The notes under the pieces are model-generated. The model worked only from the letters and a program-made list of their open reading frames with translations, was not told where the DNA came from and did no database searches. The position numbers were made by a program, and so were the translations under genes. From Deltaproteobacteria bacterium HGW-Deltaproteobacteria-8 (GTDB taxonomy: Bacteria; Desulfobacterota; Desulfovibrionia; Desulfovibrionales; Desulfovibrionaceae), in assembly GCA_002840405.1 (NCBI GenBank), contig PHAR01000004.1, positions 139,936-203,935 of the forward strand: a stretch of DNA of 64,000 nucleotides, in the 5' to 3' direction. Below, piece by piece: positions 53,277 through 62,389 of this stretch. Numbering within the stretch: position 1 is the first letter of the stretch; every line of letters starts with the position of its first letter.

Positions 53277-54449
53277 CTACTTCACCAGTACGTACTTGCC
53301 GTCTTTCACCTGGTAGACGGAGAAGCTTACGCCCTCGGCGTCGCCCTTGGCGTCGAACTTGATCTTGCCGACCGGGGTCTCGACATACTCGCTGTGCAGG
53401 GCGGCCACGATCTTGTCGTAGTCGGTGCCGCCGGCCTTGGCCACGGCGTTCAGCAGGGTCTGGGCAGCGGCATAGCCCTGGGAGAAGAACGAGCCGGGCT
53501 CGGAGCCGAACTCCTTCACATGGTCGGCCACGGCCTTCTTGAAGACCGGATTGTCGGCCAGGATCTGCGGGCCGGTGGCGTACACGCCCTCGGCGTCAAC
53601 GCCGGCGAGCTTGATGAAGGTGTCGTCCTTCACGCCGTCGTCGGTGATGAAGGCGATCTTGAGGCCCTTCTTGTGCATCTGCACGACGATCTTGGAGGCT
53701 TCGGGGTAGTAGCCGCCGAAGAGCACGCAATCCGCGCCAGAGGCCTTGATCTTCTGGATGACGGCGGAGTAATCCACGCCAGCCGGGGTGATGCCTTCAA
53801 ACATCGCGACCTTGGCGACCTTGCCGTCCTCGATGGCCTTCTTGGCGCTCTCGGCAAAGCCCTTGCCGTAGTCGCCCTTGTCATGGATGACGGCGACCTT
53901 CTTGACCTTCAGCGCGCCCGTGGCGAACTCGGCGGCGGCCTTGCCCTGGATCAGGTCATAGGAAATGGTGCGGAAAAAGTTGGAGTACTCGCCGTTCTGG
54001 GTCAGCTCGGTGCTGGTGGCAGAGGGCGACATGACCACGACCTTGGCGTCCTTGTAGATAGGCAGGGCGGCCTTGGTGGCGCCGGAACAGATGTGGCCGA
54101 TGACGATGGAGACCTTCTCACTCACGAGCTTGGTGGCGGCGTTGGTGGCCAGCTCAGGCTTGCACTGGTCGTCCATGGGCAGCACTTCGACCTGCATGCC
54201 GTTGACGCCGCCCTTGGCGTTCCATTCCTTGGCCACCAGCTTGGCGGCGTTGACAGAGGGCAGGCCGTAGGAGGCCAGGTCGCCCGACTGGGCGCCGGCC
54301 ACGCCGAGCACCAGCTTCTTGGCGGGAGCAGCGGCCTCCTGCTTGGGGGCTTCGGCCTTCTTGTCGTCCTTTTTCTCGCCGCCGCAACCCACGGCGAGCA
54401 TTCCCGCCAGGGCGACACCCAGAACCGTCACGATCCATTTCGACTTCAT
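53277..54449 (-). CDS. livK: Branched-chain amino acid ABC transporter substrate-binding lipoprotein, 390 aa
   Basis: The start MKSKWIVTVLGVALAGMLAV follows GGAGG; a lipobox with Cys at about 22 (VGCGGEKK) shows a membrane-anchored periplasmic protein. The two-lobe receptor domain has LKIAFITDDGVKD and ATGPQILADNP. Ligands are presumably Leu, Ile, Val or similar. First gene of the liv operon, behind a near-consensus promoter. Confidence 0.95.
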   Translation of the reverse strand: MKSKWIVTVLGVALAGMLAVGCGGEKKDDKKAEAPKQEAAAPAKKLVLGVAGAQSGDLASYGLPSVNAAKLVAKEWNAKGGVNGMQVEVLPMDDQCKPELATNAATKLVSEKVSIVIGHICSGATKAALPIYKDAKVVVMSPSATSTELTQNGEYSNFFRTISYDLIQGKAAAEFATGALKVKKVAVIHDKGDYGKGFAESAKKAIEDGKVAKVAMFEGITPAGVDYSAVIQKIKASGADCVLFGGYYPEASKIVVQMHKKGLKIAFITDDGVKDDTFIKLAGVDAEGVYATGPQILADNPVFKKAVADHVKEFGSEPGSFFSQGYAAAQTLLNAVAKAGGTDYDKIVAALHSEYVETPVGKIKFDAKGDAEGVSFSVYQVKDGKYVLVK

Positions 54450-54549
54450 TGCGAGTCCCTCCAGCTGAGTTCTGTCAACAACATTCGCCACATATGACAA
54501 CTGCGCAAAGGCTGCGTCTTTCCCCGTCACAAGAACCTTGAAGCCGGGT

Positions 54550-54577
54550 ATTTTAGAGAGATATCCGGCCATGTCAA
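54550..54577 (-). promoter_or_regulatory. Sigma-70 promoter of livK
   Basis: TTGACA, 16 bases, TAAAAT on the minus strand: perfect -35 and one mismatch in -10. About 90 bases upstream of the livK ATG, just after the TPR gene of the ccm cluster. Confidence 0.8.
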
Positions 54578-54603
54578 GGCAGAGCCGCCCACGCCCTGAT
54601 TGC

Positions 54604-55242
54604 CTACTTCTTGCCGCCGGGCACCAGCTCCTCCTCGGCGCTCTTGAGGATCTCCGGATCGCTAGAGCCGCCCAGCTGAACCACCTTGCGGAAGTGCACA
54701 TCGCCCTCGGCAGGCAGCTTCATGTAATGTTTGAGCAGGATGCCCATGTTGTAATGGGCCAGCACGTCGCCGGGCTCCTTCTTGAGCACGCGCTCGAAGG
54801 ACTTGCGGGCCAGCGGGTACTCCTTGCGCTCAAAGCGCACCATGCCCAGCGCCCGCTGCACCTGGAGGTCCTCCGGGCTCAGCTTCGCGGCCTTGTCCAG
54901 ATACTCCAGGGCCTTGTCCCAGGCCTGCATCATCATGAAGGTGTTGCCCAGCTCAAAAAGCACTTTGGGATCGTTGGGGTTTTTCTCGATGGTGGTCATG
55001 AGCTCGCGCAGGTGCGTCATGTCGATGCCACCCATGGCGCCCCCCATCGGACCGCCTGGGCCGCCCGGACCGCCAGCGCCCATGCCGCCACGCTCCGGCT
55101 TAATCTCCACGGCCAGACCGCCACCCATCATACGGTAGGCGAAGGAGCCCGCGAACATGGCCAGCAGCGCCGCAAGCAGGGCCACCAGCACCAGTTTTCT
55201 ACCGCCGCCAAGGGGCAGGGAATGATCAGTTGTCGCGCTCAC
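54604..55242 (-). CDS. Membrane-anchored TPR protein of the ccm operon, 212 aa
   Basis: The GTG start at 55,240-55,242 overlaps the ccmD stop (GTGA), which fixes it. One TM segment (about 15-36, LVLVALLAALLAMFAGSFAY) is followed by a Gly-rich linker (GGPGGPGGPM-type) and three TPR units (KVLFELGNTFMMMQAWDKAL and following). Position and architecture resemble the TPR half of CcmH/CycH, which binds apocytochromes. No CcmH-type thiol motif (CxxC) is seen in it. Confidence 0.85.
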   Translation of the reverse strand: MSATTDHSLPLGGGRKLVLVALLAALLAMFAGSFAYRMMGGGLAVEIKPERGGMGAGGPGGPGGPMGGAMGGIDMTHLRELMTTIEKNPNDPKVLFELGNTFMMMQAWDKALEYLDKAAKLSPEDLQVQRALGMVRFERKEYPLARKSFERVLKKEPGDVLAHYNMGILLKHYMKLPAEGDVHFRKVVQLGGSSDPEILKSAEEELVPGGKK

Positions 55243-55364
55243 TTAAGCATCTCCAATTGTTTGAGGCGTCTCTCAAGAGCCTGGCCGCGCAGGACCAGCC
55301 AGGTCCCGTAAGCCGCCAGGGAAAACCACACGGCGACATTGGCCGCCACAAGATATCCATTCAT
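55239..55364 (-). CDS. ccmD: CcmD-like small haem-exporter subunit, 41 aa
   Basis: The short frame encodes MNGYLVAANVAVWFSLAAYG followed by TWLVLRGQALERRLK, a TM helix with a basic cytoplasmic tail, the known shape of CcmD. The position after ccmC and before the TPR gene confirms it. Starts four bases after the ccmC stop and overlaps the next gene. Too short for most automatic calls. Confidence 0.88.
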   Translation of the reverse strand: MNGYLVAANVAVWFSLAAYGTWLVLRGQALERRLKQLEMLK

Positions 55365-55367
55365 ACG

Positions 55368-56048
55368 CTAACCCTCCCGACCTTGCAGCATCAGCGCCCG
55401 GGCACGCTCCTCGGCCCGGCCCACGCCAAAGCGCAGCACGAGCAGCGTCAGCCACAAGAGGCCGAAGGCCAGCAGATTCACCAAGACCGTGTGCCACATC
55501 TCCGGCTCCATGCCGCCGCCCTGGCTGGCCAAAACCGCCGGGTGCACGCTGCGCCAGATGCGCGCGGAGTAGAACACCAGCGGCACGTCGAGAAAGGCCA
55601 CCACGCCCAGCACCGCGCAGACCATGGCCCGGCGTTCGCCGCCCATGTTCGCCCCGCGCAGCACCAGGTACCCGGCGTAGACGAACCACATGATCAGCGT
55701 GGTGGTCAGCCGTGGGTCCCAGGTCCACCAGACGTTCCAGGCAGCCCGTCCCCAGACCGAGCCGGAGATCAGCGCCAGGCCGGAGAACAGCACGCCCAGC
55801 TCTGCGGCAGAGCCTGCCAGGATGTCCGAGCCCGAGCTGCGCGTCATGAGGTGGCGGATGCTGGCGCAGAAAACCACGAAAAAGCTCACAAGCGCCCACC
55901 AGGCGAGCGGCATGTGGATGTAGAAAATTTTCTGCACCAGGCCCATGGTCTCCTCGATGGGCGCGTAGACCCAGATGAACCACTGGCCCGCGATCAGGGC
56001 GATCAGGGCCGCCAGGGCCAGGATCGACAGATTCCGGTTGCTCGACAT
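55368..56048 (-). CDS. ccmC: Haem exporter CcmC, 226 aa
   Basis: Six membrane segments with the WWD haem motif VWWTWDPRLTTTLIMWF and conserved His residues in FYIHMPLAWW and SVHPAVL. Start ATG at 56,048 with GGAGAG upstream. It binds haem and helps load it on CcmE. Confidence 0.95.
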   Translation of the reverse strand: MSSNRNLSILALAALIALIAGQWFIWVYAPIEETMGLVQKIFYIHMPLAWWALVSFFVVFCASIRHLMTRSSGSDILAGSAAELGVLFSGLALISGSVWGRAAWNVWWTWDPRLTTTLIMWFVYAGYLVLRGANMGGERRAMVCAVLGVVAFLDVPLVFYSARIWRSVHPAVLASQGGGMEPEMWHTVLVNLLAFGLLWLTLLVLRFGVGRAEERARALMLQGREG

Positions 56049-56077
56049 GCTCACTCTCCACGCGGCCTTGTCAGCCG

Positions 56078-56755
56078 CTACTCTTCACCCGTGTACAGGA
56101 AAGGAAAGAGAAACGCACCCGCAGCGGTGAAAACCGCGTCGAAAGCCACGATGATGCCCGCCCACAGGTTCTGGTCCTGGGCCACGTCGCCGGAAAAGAC
56201 CCCGGCGAAGATGCGGATGCCGCCCAGCAGCACCGGCAGAAGCAGCGGGAACAGGATCACGGAGAACAGCGACTCCCGCGCGCCCTGCCCCTGGGCCAGC
56301 GCGCCCAAGAGCGCGCCCAGGGCCGCCAGGCCCCAGTCCACGCCGATGAGCGCAAGCACCAGCACGCCCCAGGAGCCTTTTATGTCCTGTCCCAGAAATA
56401 CTGCGGCGGCGGGCAGGAAAACTGCCTGGGACAGCAGCAGCAGCGCGAACCCGGCCAGGCCCTTGCCCAGCCACACGGAGTGTTCCGGCACGGGCGAGGA
56501 CAGCAAGCCCAGGCGGCAGCCCTGGTGTTCCTCCAGGCTGAACAGGTCGTTGAACACCAGCACCAGCCCAAAGGCCGAGGCCAGCCAGAAGATGGCCCCG
56601 GCAGCCTGGCCCGAGACCAGCTCGCCCGTGGGCCGCGAAAGGGAAAAGAGGAAAATCAGCAGCAGGCCCAGCAGCATGGCCTGCACCAGGCCCTGGCCGC
56701 CGCCCACGGAAAGCCGCAGGTCCTTGGCCGCGATGTGCCCGGCGCGCCTCAGCAC
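56078..56755 (-). CDS. ccmB: Haem exporter membrane subunit CcmB, 225 aa
   Basis: Six membrane segments; MLRRAGHIAAKDLRLSVGGG is the family start. LGALLGALAQGQGARESLFS and VILFPLLLPVLLGGIRIFAG are typical. Overlaps ccmA by seven bases, which couples ATPase and permease. Confidence 0.94.
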   Translation of the reverse strand: MLRRAGHIAAKDLRLSVGGGQGLVQAMLLGLLLIFLFSLSRPTGELVSGQAAGAIFWLASAFGLVLVFNDLFSLEEHQGCRLGLLSSPVPEHSVWLGKGLAGFALLLLSQAVFLPAAAVFLGQDIKGSWGVLVLALIGVDWGLAALGALLGALAQGQGARESLFSVILFPLLLPVLLGGIRIFAGVFSGDVAQDQNLWAGIIVAFDAVFTAAGAFLFPFLYTGEE

Positions 56756-57477
56756 GTCAGCCCCCCATTGGAGCCGGGGTCGAACCCGCTGGCCGGGCCG
56801 AAATAGGCCACGCCCGCGTCCTTCAAAAAGAGCACGCTCTCGGCAAAGGGCAGGTCCGCCGCCAAGTGGTGGCTTACCCAGACCACGCCCGCGCCAGCCC
56901 CTTTCAGGGTTTCAATTTCGCGGCGCAAGAGTTCCTGCGACGCTGGGTCCAGGCCCGTGCCCGGCTCGTCCAGGAATACCAGCTTGGGGTTGATGAGAAA
57001 CACCCGGGCCAGGTTCAGGCGCTGGGCCATACCGCGCGAGAAGGTCCCGGCGGGTTCATCGATGACGCGGGAAAGACCCACCCGTTCCAGCACCGCCTCA
57101 AGGTCCTCACGCGATGGCGACTGCCCATACATGCGGCCCCAGAAGGTCAGGTTGGCGCACGCGCTCAGGCGCGGATAGAGAAAGGTGGCGTGCCCCAGGT
57201 AGGCGCAGTCCTCGGGGGCCACGCGCAGGTCGACCTCGCCCGCCGTGGGCAGGCACAGGCCCGCCATGATCTTGAGCAGGGTGGTCTTGCCCGCGCCGTT
57301 GCCGCCCACCACGAGCAGGGCCTCGCCTGCGCGAACCTGGGCCGAGACATCGCGCAGCACCAGCCTGGAGCCAAAGAACTTGCCCACGTGGCGGACGTCC
57401 GCCCGCAACCCGGCCTGCCGGGGGGCGTCCCCGCCGCCGGGGACATCGCTGGCGACTCTGCTGGCGCTGGCGCTCAC
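56749..57477 (-). CDS. ccmA: Haem exporter ATPase CcmA, 242 aa
   Basis: ATPase of the CcmAB complex. Walker A is VGGNGAGKTTLLK, the signature FSRGMAQRLNLARVF and Walker B LVFLDEPGTGLDP. The GTG at 57,477 was chosen after AAGGAG; a TTG one codon earlier is also possible. The N-terminus has about 25 extra residues before the core (LRADVRHVGKFFG). Confidence 0.93.
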   Translation of the reverse strand: MSASASRVASDVPGGGDAPRQAGLRADVRHVGKFFGSRLVLRDVSAQVRAGEALLVVGGNGAGKTTLLKIMAGLCLPTAGEVDLRVAPEDCAYLGHATFLYPRLSACANLTFWGRMYGQSPSREDLEAVLERVGLSRVIDEPAGTFSRGMAQRLNLARVFLINPKLVFLDEPGTGLDPASQELLRREIETLKGAGAGVVWVSHHLAADLPFAESVLFLKDAGVAYFGPASGFDPGSNGGLTC

Positions 57478-57482
57478 CAAGC

Positions 57483-59366
<1,884 letters not shown>

Positions 59367-59431
59367 GGCGCGATACTCCGGTAAAGGCGGCGTGCGGCGG
59401 CGGGTCGGGAGCTGTCCCCCTGCCCGTCAGC

Positions 59432-59845
59432 CTAGCCCCTGTTCTGCTTCTGGTACTTGGAGGGACACTTTGTGATGAGCGTGCTGGCCTGGAACACTCC
59501 GCTGGCCGCGTCCATCCCGCCCTCGACAATGACCTCGGACCCGGCCTTGAAGGTGTCGGGCACCGCGCCGCGATAACTTACGCGCAGGGTCTTGCCGGGG
59601 GCCTCCTTGTCCAGGAGCACGAAGCTCACGCCGGGACCGGGCTTCACGAACTCGATGTCCTCGGCCGCGACGTTTCCGAACAGGCGGGCCTGCTTGAGCT
59701 GGCTGGCGTCAGTGGTCAGCGCCTCGCCCACATTGAGGAAATAGACGCTGTCCTTGGTCACGCCGGAGGCCACGAGGTAGCCCACCCCGGCCAGAAACAG
59801 CACAAGGGCTGCGATGTAGATGCCTTTTCCACCTTTGGTGGCCAT
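59432..59845 (-). CDS. ccmE: Haem chaperone CcmE, CxxxY type, 137 aa
   Basis: The start MATKGGKGIYIAALVLFLAG follows GGGAAG; the longer frame is not needed. One N-terminal TM anchor (8-27) and the OB-fold domain (SYRGAVPDTFKAGSEVIVEG) are present. The haem-binding His of standard CcmE (HxxxY) is replaced by Cys: TKCPSKY near the C-terminus. This CxxxY type is described for Desulfovibrio and archaea as part of a System I variant without CcmH. First gene of the ccm operon. Confidence 0.94.
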   Translation of the reverse strand: MATKGGKGIYIAALVLFLAGVGYLVASGVTKDSVYFLNVGEALTTDASQLKQARLFGNVAAEDIEFVKPGPGVSFVLLDKEAPGKTLRVSYRGAVPDTFKAGSEVIVEGGMDAASGVFQASTLITKCPSKYQKQNRG

Positions 59846-59911
59846 ATTCTTCCCGTTTCTCTTGCGTTGTTGGCTCTTCACTTCCGGACAACGGCCAGAG
59901 ACTCTTACGTG

Positions 59912-61024
59912 TTACCGCCCGGATTGTCCACCCGAACCGCTTGTCGGGCCATCAGCAGGGCTCCCGGCCGGACTGTCGGCGGGGCTCGGCCGCGCGCCGG
60001 GCACCAGCTCGCTGCGGCGCATCCGGGCCAGCTCGCGCATGTCCACCACCTGGTCGGTCTCGTCCACGATCTCGCTGCCGAGCATCTCCTCGAGCACATC
60101 CTCCAGGCTCACCACCCCGGCCATGCCGCCGTATTCGTCGAGCACCACAAAGAGGTGCATGCGGCTCTCCAAAAATTTGCGCAGCAGCCGGTCGAGCGTC
60201 AGGTTCTCCAGGACGAAGCGCACCGGCCGCATGAGGTCCGACAGGCGCAGCTCCAGGTGGTCGTTGGCCGCGGCCTCGAAGACCTGCCTGCGGTAGACCA
60301 CGCCCACGATCTCCTCCGCGTCCTCGCCCTCGAAGACCGGGATGCGCGTGTGCGGCCAGGTCTTGGTGAGCTCCAGGGCCGCGCCCACGGTCATGCTTGA
60401 GGGCAGCGAGAAGACCACGGTGCGCGGGGTCATTATCTGGTCCACGCGCTTGTCGTCCAACGCCAGGATGTTGCGGATGGCCGACTCCTCGTAGGGCTTG
60501 AGGATGCCCTGGCGGCGGGTCAGGGTCACCAGCGCGCGGATGTCGTCCTCGTCGGCGTCGGGCTCTGTCTGGCGGCTGCGGATGAGCCGCACCAGGCGGC
60601 CGAAAAGCCAGATCACAGGCAGGCTGACAAAGACCATGGCCAAGAGCGGCTTGGCCAGGGCCGGGGCCAACTGCCGGGCGTAGGCCACGCCCGTGGTCTT
60701 GGGCACGATCTCGCCCACCAGCAAAATGAGCAGGGTGAAGCCCGCCGTGAACAGCACCAGGTGCTGGTCGCCGAAGACGCGCACGGCAGCAGCGCCAGCC
60801 ACGGCGGCGCCCGCTGTGGCGGCGATGGTGTTCAGCGTCAGGATGGCCGTGATGGGCTTCTCCACGTCCATGCGCAGGGCGTAGAGAATTTCGCCAGCCT
60901 TCCTGCCCTCCTTGCGCATGCGCTCGATGCGGCTCAAGGGGATGGAATAGAAGGCGGCCTCGGTGATGGAGCAGAGAAAGGACACCGCTGTGGCCAGCGC
61001 AACCGCGAGGATGAGTTCGAACAT
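59912..61024 (-). CDS. CNNM/CorC-type transport protein (DUF21 and CBS domains), 370 aa
   Basis: The DUF21 domain (1-180, four membrane segments) begins MFELILAVALATAVSFLCSI with EAAFYSIPLSRIERM, and IVPKTTGVAYARQ is the conserved motif. Two CBS domains (about 200-330) follow, ending in a Pro/Ser-rich tail (GARPSPADSPAGSPADGP). Proteins of this family are linked to Mg2+ or other metal transport. It is not adjacent to an obvious operon partner; the ccm operon starts after it on the same strand. Confidence 0.9.
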   Translation of the reverse strand: MFELILAVALATAVSFLCSITEAAFYSIPLSRIERMRKEGRKAGEILYALRMDVEKPITAILTLNTIAATAGAAVAGAAAVRVFGDQHLVLFTAGFTLLILLVGEIVPKTTGVAYARQLAPALAKPLLAMVFVSLPVIWLFGRLVRLIRSRQTEPDADEDDIRALVTLTRRQGILKPYEESAIRNILALDDKRVDQIMTPRTVVFSLPSSMTVGAALELTKTWPHTRIPVFEGEDAEEIVGVVYRRQVFEAAANDHLELRLSDLMRPVRFVLENLTLDRLLRKFLESRMHLFVVLDEYGGMAGVVSLEDVLEEMLGSEIVDETDQVVDMRELARMRRSELVPGARPSPADSPAGSPADGPTSGSGGQSGR

Positions 61025-61194
61025 AGTTTTTGTGACCGCTCCAGGCAGATGTGCCCTTGGTCGGCCTGATCAATTCCTACCAGCTTCCCAGCAACAGCGC
61101 AACAGCCATACTTCTTGACTTGGCATGCGTTCGCGGCCATGATTTTTAATTAGGGCGCTGTGCCCATCCTCGGTTTTGACTGGAGTTTTCGCGA

Positions 61195-62235
61195 ATGGGC
61201 AGGGATTTTCCGGACAGATGGGCAGTGTTCCGCGCCAGCGCCCTGGGTGACGTCACCCTGACCACGGGCGTGCTGGACTGGTGGCATCGCACCCAGGGCC
61301 TTCGCTTCACCTTCATCACCAGAAGCGCCCTGGCGCCGCTCTTGGCCGGGCACCCCGCCGTGGACGAAGTCATCTCCGTGGCCCTGGACGAGATCGACGG
61401 GCACGACTGGTGGCGCAAGGCCCGGCGCATCGCTGCGGACTGCTCGGGCATGGGCTACATCGACCTGCACCGCTCCCTGCGCTCCATGGCGCTCAACCTG
61501 CACTGGGAAGGCCAGACCAGGGACTACCCCAAGTTCGGCCTGACCCGGCGCCTGTATCGCCGCTTCCCCGTGGGCTTTCTGGAGCGCCGCTTGAGCGCGC
61601 TTAACGTGCCGCAGCGCTATGCCCTGGCCCTGGACGCCACCCCGCCCCCGGTGGAGGAGGTGCGGCCGGTCATCCACCTGTTCGAGGCAGAGATGCTGGG
61701 CGCGCGGGCGCATCTGTCGCACATCGGTCTCTCCCGGCCCTTCGTGGCCCTGCACCCCTTTGCCACGCACCCGGACAAGGCCTGGCCCATGGGCTACTGG
61801 CTTTCCCTCATCCCGCTCATTGAAAGGCAGGGGCTGGACTGGATCATCGTGGGCAAGAACCCGGACCACCTGGACGCCCTGGACGACCCGCGCAACCTGA
61901 CCGGCCGCACGGCCCTGCGCGAAACCTGCGCGCTTCTGGCCCAGGCCCAGGCCCTCGTCACGGCAGACTCCGGCCCCATGCACCTGGCCACGGCCGTGGG
62001 CACGCCCGTGGTGGCACTGTTCGGGCCGACCTCAAAGGTCTGGGGCTTCCACCCCAGCGGGCAGTTCGACACCGTCATGGAGCAGCAGCTGAGCTGCCGT
62101 CCATGCTCGCTGCACGGCAGCACCACCTGCAGCCGCGGCCGCGAATGTCTCACGTCCATCGAGCCCGACGAGGTGGCAGCCAGGCTCTTCCAAACCCTGG
62201 AGCGCTCCGCCGGGTCCAAGCCCCTCGTCCCGTAG
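61195..62235 (+). CDS. Glycosyltransferase family 9 (heptosyltransferase-like), 346 aa
   Basis: The protein MGRDFPDRWAVFRASALGDV has the GT-B N-terminal loop, followed by RPFVALHPFATHPDKAWPMG and the donor-site region ADSGPMHLATAVGTPVVALFG. It should add heptose or a related sugar to lipopolysaccharide core. The C-terminal part has CRPCSLHGSTTCSRGRECL, a Cys-rich tail seen in other family members. Starts divergent from the CNNM gene. Confidence 0.9.
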   Translation: MGRDFPDRWAVFRASALGDVTLTTGVLDWWHRTQGLRFTFITRSALAPLLAGHPAVDEVISVALDEIDGHDWWRKARRIAADCSGMGYIDLHRSLRSMALNLHWEGQTRDYPKFGLTRRLYRRFPVGFLERRLSALNVPQRYALALDATPPPVEEVRPVIHLFEAEMLGARAHLSHIGLSRPFVALHPFATHPDKAWPMGYWLSLIPLIERQGLDWIIVGKNPDHLDALDDPRNLTGRTALRETCALLAQAQALVTADSGPMHLATAVGTPVVALFGPTSKVWGFHPSGQFDTVMEQQLSCRPCSLHGSTTCSRGRECLTSIEPDEVAARLFQTLERSAGSKPLVP

Positions 62236-62389
62236 CCCCTGACCTCCCACAGCCTCTGGACCGGACCGTAGCCTTTGGGGCAACCCACAGTTCCGAGGTC
62301 TGCGGCGGCACGCCCGCCAGAGGAACGTCTGGAAGCGATTCCGGGCGATTCTGCGCAATTCGAGACACTCTGGGACAGGCCGTGGCAGG